A stretch of 10,076 nucleotides of DNA from Kiritimatiellia bacterium (GTDB lineage: Bacteria; Verrucomicrobiota; Kiritimatiellia; SLAD01): the NCBI GenBank assembly GCA_007127595.1, contig SKZA01000150.1, positions 1-10,076 on the forward strand, given 5' to 3'. A program made the translations under genes and the position numbers. Each line of letters starts with the position of its first letter. Within the stretch, counting starts at the first letter, position 1. The notes under the pieces are model-generated. The model worked only from the letters and a program-made list of their open reading frames with translations. It was not told the origin of the DNA and did not search any database. Shown one piece after another: positions 1-6,369 of this stretch.

Positions 1-151
1 CGAACATGGCGCCGGTTATGCCGGTCAGGATCATGACAATGATGGAAATCCATACGATGATGCGCAATCGACGTTTTTCCCGCCGGATGCGGGCCACACG
101 GTTTCGGTGCAGATGGTCCAACTCGCGGTTACAACGGAAGATGCGTGTCAT
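1..151 (-). CDS. Small basic membrane protein, partial (C-terminus beyond left edge)
   Basis: An ATG at 151-149 opens a frame that stays open for 50 codons to the window edge. Residues 1-29 are strongly basic (many Arg/Lys plus several His), and residues about 30-50 form one hydrophobic segment (IIVWISIIVMILTGITG), so the visible part looks like a cytoplasmic positively charged N-terminus followed by a membrane anchor or signal-anchor. By the positive-inside rule the remainder would be outside the cytoplasm. The start lies 6 bp after the stop of the VWA gene and in the same reading frame, which suggests translational coupling; I see no good Shine-Dalgarno sequence. The family is not recognisable from this fragment. 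An Arg-rich start before a single helix is common in small envelope proteins, so no function is assigned. That it is a real gene is inferred from the tight spacing and membrane-protein pattern. Confidence 0.6.
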   Translation of the reverse strand, partial: MTRIFRCNRELDHLHRNRVARIRREKRRLRIIVWISIIVMILTGITGAMF

Positions 152-157
152 GAGTGA

Positions 158-1912
158 TCAGAAGTGCATAGGCACGTGTTCGGCGCCGTAGAGGACACGC
201 AGACCATACGCCCCGGCCATGCGCCGGATCTCGCGCAGGACGGTGGGGTCGCGCGTGCGTATATGTTCCCCAACCAAATAATATACCCGTTGCCATGCCC
301 ATTCAGTGCGAATGACTGCATTGCCCGCGGCGGCCTGATCAAAGTCCAAGCGGAAAAGCATGTCCTTCACCTCCGGACCGGACCGTCCCACAATATGCAG
401 GACCGGATCGCGCGTACCGGCGGGTTTGCGTCCGTACACCACCAACGGGCGGTCGAGATACAGATGGGTCAGCATTTCGGGATACATGTCCACTTCCGGC
501 GCGCCGGCCACGCGCAAGCGCAGGTTGGCCAATACGGGGCGACTGACTTCATGCGCCATCCGCGACAAGGCGTCGGATATCGCAGCGGCGTCATCCGTCA
601 TGATGGCGTCACCACGGTTCTTGTAACTCAGGAAGTCGAGCAGATACTTGTTCACACGACGGCCCGCCCCCACGTTGAAGACGGAAACGCGCCCGGCATT
701 CTCTTCCGAAAAGCGCGCGATGATTTCCGTGCTGTCCACCACACCCACCGTAGGCACTCCGTCGCTGACCATGACGGCAATGACCGGTCGGTCCGCAGCG
801 GCGTCCATCTCCAATAGCGGTTGCAACGAAGCGAAGATGTCCGTCCCGCCCTGCGCGCGCATGTTTTCAATGAAGAACGTCGCGCGCGATCGCGTCAAGA
901 CGTCCACCGGCGTCCATTCGCCGAATGCGCGGGCAATGGCGTCATTAAACGCAATGACGTCAAAACGGTCGCCTTCCCGCAAGGTACGCAACCACTGATG
1001 CATGCCCTCTTTCGCCCGGTCCACGGCCTGCTGGGTCATGCTGGCGGAGGCGTCTTGAATCAGCAGGACATCTTTCGGGAGCACCGGCAGCGCCTCGGCG
1101 CCGCTGCGCCGAATACGTATTTCGAAATAGACGTGATCCGGATCGTCCGGTTCCGTAAACGTTGCGACGTCCAGCGCGAGCAACTGCTCGATGGGGGCAA
1201 CGTCCGTCACTTCGTCCGGCGCTTCATCGAGCACGTCCGGCAGGGTAAGCGCCGTCCGATCCGCGGCCGCGTCCGCTTTGTCCGGCTCGGTGACCGTACC
1301 CCGCCAGCCGCGTCCGTCCCCGGCCCCGGCGCGCAGCCAGCCTTCGCTGCGTGCGGCGCGTTCCATGGCGACCGCGTCCGCCGGCTCCGCCACGTCAAAG
1401 CCCGCCGCGGTCCGGTCGATATCAGGGACCATGCGACGCGGCAACGCCGCCCGCTCGTCGGGCACGATGCGCTCGCGAATCTGTACCATGTCCTGACGCG
1501 GATCCCATGTGTCGCGTTCGGTTTCCAGTTCGGGCATGGCCAGCGCCTGATCCTCGCCGGCCAGGGCGACCCCCAAATCGGCCGGCTCGGAAGGAAGCAC
1601 TTGTTCCAGCAGGTCACGAAACGCGCCGGGATCCATGGATTCCGCGCCGAGGACGTCCGGGTCTTGAGCGCGGAATCGTTCCGGACGCTCGAGTGTTTCG
1701 GCCATGTGCCGCCGCACATCGCCGAGGATGACCGGACGGATCCGGCCGTCTTCGTCGAGTCGTGGCGGGCTGCCCACGGGCAACGGGGGAAACTGCGTCA
1801 GAATCAGCGCATGCATCAGCACAGACAGGGCCAAGGCCGTCGCCGCGGCTACGGCATGTCGCGCCCGCGGCTTATCCCATTCCAAGCCGGCGCTGTGCAG
1901 CGGTTTATCCAT
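158..1912 (-). CDS. Membrane-anchored von Willebrand factor A (VWA) domain protein
   Basis: A 584-residue protein with a short cytoplasmic N-terminus, one hydrophobic helix at about 21-41 and then a long acidic, low-complexity linker (about 50-255), so the C-terminal half should face the periplasm. Residues about 280-455 form a VWA domain with a complete MIDAS metal site: DxSxS at D287/S289/S291, Thr357 in GGTD and Asp384 in SDGVPT. VWA domains of this type bind a divalent metal and a protein ligand. Residues 455-575 resemble the region after VWA in VIT/VWA (inter-alpha-trypsin inhibitor-like) proteins, including a Trp-rich segment near 538-548 and a C-terminal helix ending in YGLRVLYG. The usual N-terminal VIT domain is absent and the linker takes its place. 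The ATG start is 4 bp after rho, with a weak AAGG about 10 nt upstream. Its partner is unknown; the anchor-plus-linker layout suggests scaffolding or sensing in the envelope. The VWA assignment is firm, the function open. Confidence 0.88.
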   Translation of the reverse strand: MDKPLHSAGLEWDKPRARHAVAAATALALSVLMHALILTQFPPLPVGSPPRLDEDGRIRPVILGDVRRHMAETLERPERFRAQDPDVLGAESMDPGAFRDLLEQVLPSEPADLGVALAGEDQALAMPELETERDTWDPRQDMVQIRERIVPDERAALPRRMVPDIDRTAAGFDVAEPADAVAMERAARSEGWLRAGAGDGRGWRGTVTEPDKADAAADRTALTLPDVLDEAPDEVTDVAPIEQLLALDVATFTEPDDPDHVYFEIRIRRSGAEALPVLPKDVLLIQDASASMTQQAVDRAKEGMHQWLRTLREGDRFDVIAFNDAIARAFGEWTPVDVLTRSRATFFIENMRAQGGTDIFASLQPLLEMDAAADRPVIAVMVSDGVPTVGVVDSTEIIARFSEENAGRVSVFNVGAGRRVNKYLLDFLSYKNRGDAIMTDDAAAISDALSRMAHEVSRPVLANLRLRVAGAPEVDMYPEMLTHLYLDRPLVVYGRKPAGTRDPVLHIVGRSGPEVKDMLFRLDFDQAAAGNAVIRTEWAWQRVYYLVGEHIRTRDPTVLREIRRMAGAYGLRVLYGAEHVPMHF

Positions 1913-1916
1913 GCGA

Positions 1917-3350
1917 TCAGCCTTGCAGATTCATCAGGAATTCCGCATTGCTCTTGGTCTTTTTCAGCCGGTTAATCAGCAGTTCCATCGCTTCCACGGC
2001 CGGGACGTCCTTGAGCGCCTTGCGCAGAATCCAGATGCGATTCAACTCGTCCGGGTGCAGGAGATTTTCCTCTTTGCGCGTACCCGACTTCTCAATATTG
2101 ATGGCCGGGAAGATGCGCTTGTCAACCAGGTTCCGGTCGAGACCGAGCTCCATGTTGCCGGTACCCTTGAACTCCTCGAAGATGACTTCGTCCATGCGGC
2201 TGCCGGTGTCCACCAGGGCCGTGGCGATGATGGTCAGGCTGCCGCCGCCTTCGATGTTGCGTGCGGCGCCGAAGAAGCGCTTGGGCTTGTGCAACGCGTT
2301 GGCGTCCACCCCGCCGGACAGGATCTTTCCGCTATGGGGTTGCAGCGTATTGTACGCGCGCGCCAAGCGGGTGATGCTGTCGAGCAGGATCACGACGTGC
2401 TTGCCGTTTTCGACCATGCGCTTGGCCATCTCTATGACGATTTCGGCCACTTGCACGTGTCGCTCCGGCGGCTCGTCAAACGTCGAGCTCAAGACCTCGG
2501 CCTGCGTGTTGCGCTGCATATCGGTCACTTCCTCAGGCCGCTCGTCGATCAGCAACACGACCAACTTCGCTTCCGGGTTGTTCTTCGAGATGCTGTTTGC
2601 CATTTGTTGCATGAGAACGGTCTTCCCCGTGCGTGGCGGCGCAACAATCAGGCCGCGCTGCCCTACACCGATCGGTGTGAGCAGGTCCATGACGCGCATG
2701 GAAATGTTGTCCGCTTCCGTTTCGAGCACGAACCGTTTGTCCGGGAACAGGGGGGTGAGATGCTCAAACGGGATCAGATTCTTCGCCGAATCGGGTTCCT
2801 TTTCATTGATCTGGCCGACTTTCAACAGGGCGAAGAAGCGCTCCTTCTCTTTCGGAGGCCGGATTTCGCCTTCAATAAAGTCGCCCGTGCGCAGGCCGAA
2901 CCGCCGGATCTGTGACGGCGAGACATAGATATCTTCCGGACACGGCAGATAGTTGTAATACGGCGAGCGCAGGAATCCGAAACCGTCGGGCAGGATTTCA
3001 AGCACGCCGCGACCGAACATGCGTCCGTTGCGGCGCGCATTGGCTTTAAGGATCTCAAAGACCAGTTCATGTTTCGCCAACGCGCCCAGTTCAGACAAGC
3101 CGAGCGATTCGGCAAACTTGACGAGGTCGGGGACGGTCTGAACCTGCAGTTCATGCAGTTTCAGCGGCGGCCCGGGAGGCCCTTTGTCCACGCCCTCCTT
3201 GTCGTCCGTCTGTTCGTCGACGTCGTCAACGGCGACAGGGCCGTTTCCTTGTCCCTGCCCTTGTCCCCCTCCGCGGGAACGTTTGTGATGGTGTCCGCGC
3301 CCGGACCGGCCGGAACGCCCTCTGCGATGTTGTCTCTGATCATCAGCCAT
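1917..3350 (-). CDS. rho: Transcription termination factor Rho
   Basis: A 477-residue hexameric RNA-dependent ATPase that ends transcription by translocating along C-rich nascent RNA. Domains in order: a basic Gly/Arg/His/Gln-rich extension (about 1-60), Rho N-terminal helical domain (about 63-105), cold-shock-like primary RNA-binding domain (about 110-185; GFGFLRS and DIYVSPSQIRRFGLR), and RecA-type ATPase (about 215-460). Visible motifs are Walker A APPRTGKT at 237-244, the catalytic-loop region LIDERPEE near 267-274, Walker B VVILLDS with D324, the Q-loop LSGGVDANAL near 344-353, and the family signature KPKRFFGAARN. All key residues are present, so it should be functional. The disordered extension makes it longer than the 419-residue E. 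coli protein; such N-terminal additions occur in other phyla and may add RNA affinity. Its ATG lies inside the end of coaE (8-bp overlap), with a strong ribosome-binding site, so it is probably expressed from the coaE transcript. Confidence 0.98.
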   Translation of the reverse strand: MADDQRQHRRGRSGRSGRGHHHKRSRGGGQGQGQGNGPVAVDDVDEQTDDKEGVDKGPPGPPLKLHELQVQTVPDLVKFAESLGLSELGALAKHELVFEILKANARRNGRMFGRGVLEILPDGFGFLRSPYYNYLPCPEDIYVSPSQIRRFGLRTGDFIEGEIRPPKEKERFFALLKVGQINEKEPDSAKNLIPFEHLTPLFPDKRFVLETEADNISMRVMDLLTPIGVGQRGLIVAPPRTGKTVLMQQMANSISKNNPEAKLVVLLIDERPEEVTDMQRNTQAEVLSSTFDEPPERHVQVAEIVIEMAKRMVENGKHVVILLDSITRLARAYNTLQPHSGKILSGGVDANALHKPKRFFGAARNIEGGGSLTIIATALVDTGSRMDEVIFEEFKGTGNMELGLDRNLVDKRIFPAINIEKSGTRKEENLLHPDELNRIWILRKALKDVPAVEAMELLINRLKKTKSNAEFLMNLQG

Positions 3351-3981
3351 GTTCTTTTATCTCCTTACTCAAGATTGTTTGCAGCTTCTGCAGCGTCTCT
3401 TCTTTCAACTCCTCCAACGAACCGTTGTTCTCAATCACGACATCGGCGCGCCTCATTTTTTCTTTCAGCGGCATTTGCGCCGCGATGCGTTTCCGCGTCT
3501 GTTCTTCCGTCAGGCCGCGGCGCGCCAAACGCGTCACCACCAGGTCTTCCGACGCGGCCACACACCAGACCTCGTCCACATCCTTTTCCGCGCCCACTTC
3601 GAACAGCAGCGGTATCAGTACGGCCCCCATCCGGCCCGACGCCCGCACCTCATCCGCCCATGTGCGCCACGCGCGCCGTACATGCGGGTGGACCAACGCA
3701 TTCAGCGCTGCCCGTTCCGCCGGATCGGCGAAGACCCGTTCGCCGAGAATCGCGCGGTCAATCTCTTCGTCCGGCCCGACAATCGTCCTGCCAAACCGCC
3801 GAATGACCTCGTCGTACGCCGGCCCGCCTCGCGCGATCGCCTCGTGCGCCATGGCATCGGAGTCCTGCACATCCACACCCGCTTCGGCCAGAATGCGCCC
3901 GACTTCACTCTTGCCGCAGGCGATGCCGCCGGTAATACCGATCAAGCGCCCGCCGGGCATGTGCCGGATCGTTTCAGTCAC
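3343..3981 (-). CDS. coaE: Dephospho-CoA kinase
   Basis: Catalyses the last step of coenzyme A synthesis in the cytoplasm, ATP-dependent phosphorylation of the ribose 3'-OH of dephospho-CoA. The 212-residue length is typical. The P-loop GGIACGKS is at 18-25, preceded by the usual LIGITGG strand. D39 and D41 in the VQDSDAMAHE segment match the family's conserved D-x-D region, followed by a helical CoA lid (about 60-120, with LNALVHPHVR) and PLLFEVG. Later motifs include RLARRGLTEEQTRKRIAAQM and ADVVIENNGS, all classic for CoaE. The start drawn here is GTG at 3981; an ATG at 3960 (residue 8) would give MPGGRLIGITGG and is equally plausible, since neither has a clear Shine-Dalgarno sequence. The 3' end overlaps rho by 8 bp. 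The coaE-rho pairing, with polA upstream, is a known arrangement in Chlamydia. Confidence 0.97.
   Translation of the reverse strand: MTETIRHMPGGRLIGITGGIACGKSEVGRILAEAGVDVQDSDAMAHEAIARGGPAYDEVIRRFGRTIVGPDEEIDRAILGERVFADPAERAALNALVHPHVRRAWRTWADEVRASGRMGAVLIPLLFEVGAEKDVDEVWCVAASEDLVVTRLARRGLTEEQTRKRIAAQMPLKEKMRRADVVIENNGSLEELKEETLQKLQTILSKEIKEHG
3361..3366 (-). promoter_or_regulatory. Ribosome binding site for rho
   Basis: On the minus strand AAGGAG lies 10 nt before the rho ATG (3350-3348), inside the last codons of coaE. It is the best Shine-Dalgarno match seen in the window and supports this start. It means rho can be initiated independently of read-through from coaE although the two frames overlap. 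Confidence 0.75.
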
Positions 3982-4023
3982 GATGCGATCATTTCTTTTT
4001 GTCCTGTCTCATTCCTCGACGGG

Positions 4024-4049
4024 CGGCTCGGCGGGAGCCTCGCCCTCCA
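4024..4049. repeat. 26-bp direct repeat, copy 1 (coaE/STT3-like spacer)
   Basis: This 26-bp sequence is identical to 4078-4103, 54 bp away; the match stops exactly at both ends. It can fold in two alternative ways: a 5-bp stem GGCTC (4025-4029)/GAGCC (4035-4039), or GGCG (4030-4033)/CGCC (4041-4044). Read on the minus strand it encodes EGEAPAEP, and here it sits in a 13-codon open frame beginning ATG at 4050-4048 and ending TGA before coaE, probably not a gene. I recall similar EGEAPAEP-type short repeats dispersed through some PVC genomes, but cannot test that here. Confidence 0.75.
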
Positions 4050-4074
4050 TTGGCTTACCGCCCCACTCCCCGCA

Positions 4075-6129
4075 CTACGGCTCGGCGGGAGCCTCGCCCT
4101 CCAGCGGTTCGGGCGGCGCATATTCGAACCCTTGATCCCGCAGCGACGTCACATGGCGTATGACCTCACGCGCGCGATACTGCGCGGGTAACAACGCCAA
4201 TGCCGCCCACGCATACTCCTCCGCCGTCGCCAGGTCGCCTCGCGCCAGTGCGCGCTCGGCGCGAATCGTCAAGCGATCCGCCTGCTGTTCGTCTTCGCGA
4301 GAAATGACCCGGAACACGCGATACTTTCGGTTCCCCCACAGGTACTCAAAATATGTCGCCTCATGCGGTGCATCCTCGAACATGCGCGCCGGAGCCTCTT
4401 CCGGCGGGTGCAACGCGTTGACGAAATAGCGCATCTGCAATTCCGGGCTGCGCGTCGCAAATTCGCCAAGCGCGTACACATAGAAGACGGCCCCATGTTC
4501 ATCCGCCCAATCCCGAAACGCTTCTTCGTCTCCGGTAAACAATGTTTCACCGTAGGAGCGAACGCGCTCGCGGATTTCCTGCTTCTCAAATTTTGGATGT
4601 AACACAATCGGGCAACCGCCGTACGCGACGATCGAGGCACTGATGCCAAAATTTGCCAGGACCGGTTCCGGCGCCACATTGTCCCGTAACCATTCGACCA
4701 ATTCCTGTGTTTCCCGGTAATAGACGTTGGGCCGCCCCCAGCGCCCCGGATCGATCAGGACATGCGCCGCCTCCCATGTCAGGCCGATAAGCACCAATGG
4801 CCAGACCAGACAGGGCATCCATCCCCGCCCGAGCGCCCACGCCCACCACCATCCGATCCATGCGGCCGCGAATATCGCCACATAGATGTGGAAACGGACG
4901 AAGAGCACATACGCGATTAGAGAAGAACAAAAGAAGAACGTGTAATGAAATAAACTGGCGTCTTTGGAATCCGCGCGATCATTATGACGGCGTCGGAAGA
5001 GTCCGGGAAGCAGGGCGGATGCCATACCCACTAAAACTAAGAATAACATAGCCGGAAACAGCATGCGTGTCAACGGCCATGTGGCGGAATCGAGCGCGGG
5101 CACCCACATGATGCGCTGATTAAATGTCAGGAGTGAAGGGTCGTCTGGCTTGACGTTTAAGTGCCGAATCTTTGCCGCCAGCAATTCTCCGAAATGTCCG
5201 TAGCTCGCGCCATAGGCATCGGGGACCAGGGTGTAGATGATCAACGGCGCCAACGCGATGCCCCAACGGGCGAAGGTGCGACATGGACGAATACGCTGAA
5301 TGAACAGCATGATCGTCGTTCCATAAACAAGCAGCACGGCAGGCGAAAGCAGCAATCCATGTGCGCGATGATACGGGGACAGCAGCCCCACCGCGATCAG
5401 TGCGCCGGCCGACGCGAGCCAGCGGAAACGGGCGGCCGAATCGTTATCCAAGTTTCCCCGGATCGCGGTGACGAGGAAGACCGCCGCCCATAGAATGACG
5501 TAGAATTGGATCATGTCCCATGTGGCGAGCGCTATGGCGAGACAGACACCCGCTCCGAGGGCAAGGTTTCGCTGCGCGTGAATGGCCCCGTCGCCGCGCC
5601 GGGCCCACGCATCCAAAGCCAAGTGTGCCAACAGGAACGGAATGGCAAAATTCTCGCGGGACACTTCGATCCCCGACGAGCGGATAACGGATGACAGCGC
5701 TACGGCATAGAACAGTCCGGCAACGGCCCCGGCCGAGCGGGACCGCGTCCAACCGGTAACCCAAAAGGCCATGAGCGGGATCGACAAGCTGAACCAGGCC
5801 AGCATGATCCAGCGCACCCGGTCCGGCAACGGGATGTCGCCCGGCAGAAGGCGGGCCAACCACGCATACACATACTCGGCCAGCACCGTATCCGTCCGGA
5901 ACACTTCAATGCCTTCCGGGTACTGGATCATCGGATCGCGCCGCGCCAAGCCTTCCCCTTCGTAGATCCGTTGTACGTTGCGGAATTGGATGGCGCTTTC
6001 GAGCGTAAAGGGCAGGTCCCCTGCATAGGCGTCCTGGTTGGCCTTCAATATGGCATAGCGCGTTCCAAAGCCCACGGCGAATAGGCAGATCAAGCCGAGG
6101 GCGATCAGGATGTATTTCCAACGTTGCAT
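4075..6129 (-). CDS. GT-C/STT3-like integral membrane protein (probable glycosyltransferase)
   Basis: A 684-residue polytopic membrane protein. An N-terminal helix (5-22) is followed by a periplasm-facing loop (about 30-105), then roughly ten or more further helices between 106 and 455, a soluble region (about 465-610) and a helical hairpin (about 615-662) resembling a TPR repeat. The first loop, with FTLESAIQFRNVQ, an acidic site and QYPEG, and the SRENFAIPF segment near 158-165 resemble the oligosaccharyltransferase STT3/AglB layout, where acidic residues bind metal and lipid-linked sugar. The WWDYG acceptor motif of true STT3 is not seen; the corresponding region reads VEWLRDNVAPEPVLANFG. 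A role in moving sugar from a lipid carrier to an envelope acceptor is therefore an inference. The last residues come from a 26-bp repeat. The ATG start has no clear ribosome-binding site. It separates the exonuclease from coaE, and repeats lie on both sides. Confidence 0.7.
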   Translation of the reverse strand: MQRWKYILIALGLICLFAVGFGTRYAILKANQDAYAGDLPFTLESAIQFRNVQRIYEGEGLARRDPMIQYPEGIEVFRTDTVLAEYVYAWLARLLPGDIPLPDRVRWIMLAWFSLSIPLMAFWVTGWTRSRSAGAVAGLFYAVALSSVIRSSGIEVSRENFAIPFLLAHLALDAWARRGDGAIHAQRNLALGAGVCLAIALATWDMIQFYVILWAAVFLVTAIRGNLDNDSAARFRWLASAGALIAVGLLSPYHRAHGLLLSPAVLLVYGTTIMLFIQRIRPCRTFARWGIALAPLIIYTLVPDAYGASYGHFGELLAAKIRHLNVKPDDPSLLTFNQRIMWVPALDSATWPLTRMLFPAMLFLVLVGMASALLPGLFRRRHNDRADSKDASLFHYTFFFCSSLIAYVLFVRFHIYVAIFAAAWIGWWWAWALGRGWMPCLVWPLVLIGLTWEAAHVLIDPGRWGRPNVYYRETQELVEWLRDNVAPEPVLANFGISASIVAYGGCPIVLHPKFEKQEIRERVRSYGETLFTGDEEAFRDWADEHGAVFYVYALGEFATRSPELQMRYFVNALHPPEEAPARMFEDAPHEATYFEYLWGNRKYRVFRVISREDEQQADRLTIRAERALARGDLATAEEYAWAALALLPAQYRAREVIRHVTSLRDQGFEYAPPEPLEGEAPAEP
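4078..4103. repeat. 26-bp direct repeat, copy 2 (inside 3' end of STT3-like gene)
   Basis: Identical to 4024-4049. This copy lies within the coding region of the STT3-like gene and supplies its last residues (EGEAPAEP) just before the TAG stop at 4077-4075. The 54-bp spacing is a multiple of three, so both copies are in the same reading frame, separated by that TAG. The flanking sequences of the two copies do not match, so this is not a simple tandem duplication of a larger unit. Confidence 0.8.
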
Positions 6130-6149
6130 ATGATTTCGGTTCGTTCAGA

Positions 6150-6197
6150 GACGACACGGCTTGCCGCGCCGTAGCGCAGCGAAGGCGGGAGGTCGTC
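6150..6197. repeat. Short palindromic repeat element A
   Basis: A 48-bp segment bounded by a 6-bp inverted repeat, GACGAC (6150-6155) and GTCGTC (6192-6197), enclosing a GC-rich core with a second imperfect stem (CGCC 6167-6170 with GGCG 6184-6187, extendable with one mismatch). It lies just upstream of the STT3-like start in transcription terms. The core (CGCCGTAGCGCAGCGAAGG) looks like a dispersed repeat I associate with PVC genomes, which is memory and not tested. Only one copy is in the window, so calling it a repeat rests on structure. Confidence 0.45.
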
Positions 6198-6280
6198 CCA
6201 TTCTTTGCAATGGAGGGCGGATTTGTAATCCGACCAAAACAAAGCCCGCAGATAGGCGGGTTAAAAACCCCGCCCTCCGT
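6198..6280. repeat. Compound palindromic repeat element B (cloverleaf-like)
   Basis: The outer arms GGAGGGCGG (6212-6220) and CCGCCCTCC (6270-6278) are perfectly complementary over 9 bp. Between or overlapping them are two small hairpins, CGGATT-TGT-AATCCG (6218-6232) and GGGTT-AAA-AACCC (6258-6270), and just outside is CCATT (6198-6202)/AATGG (6209-6213). Alternative foldings share bases, as in REP or MITE-like elements. No U-run follows, so it is not a standard intrinsic terminator. Positions 6208-6219 (CAATGGAGGGCG) match exactly the reverse complement of 4041-4052 beside copy 1 of the 26-bp repeat, linking the two families. The following stretch to 6369 shows nothing recognisable. Confidence 0.65.
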
Positions 6281-6369
6281 TCATATTTTGCCCGCACTTC
6301 CGTATTGGCTGACAAAACAATTGGGCCGTTTTCAGCTTATGTTGACGCGCAACGGCGGGGCACTATGTT

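Noticed and set aside
821..2928. Long plus-strand open frames opposite the VWA and rho genes (821-1975, 1704-2915 and 1762-2928)
   Set aside because: They are antisense to well-supported genes, have no recognisable domains and are compositionally biased, as expected for opposite-strand shadows of GC-rich coding DNA.
4011..4050. Thirteen-codon ORF upstream of coaE (ATG at 4050, ending TGA)
   Set aside because: It consists mostly of the 26-bp repeat and lacks a ribosome-binding site; there is no evidence that it is a translated leader.
6258..6278. Intrinsic terminator at the GGGTT/AACCC hairpin
   Set aside because: There is no U-run after the stem on either strand; the hairpin is better seen as part of the larger palindromic repeat.
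6342..6369. Sigma-70-like promoter on the plus strand (TTGACG, 16 bp, TATGTT)
   Set aside because: It points into the antisense strand of the exonuclease gene with no plus-strand gene after it; a chance match is the simpler explanation.
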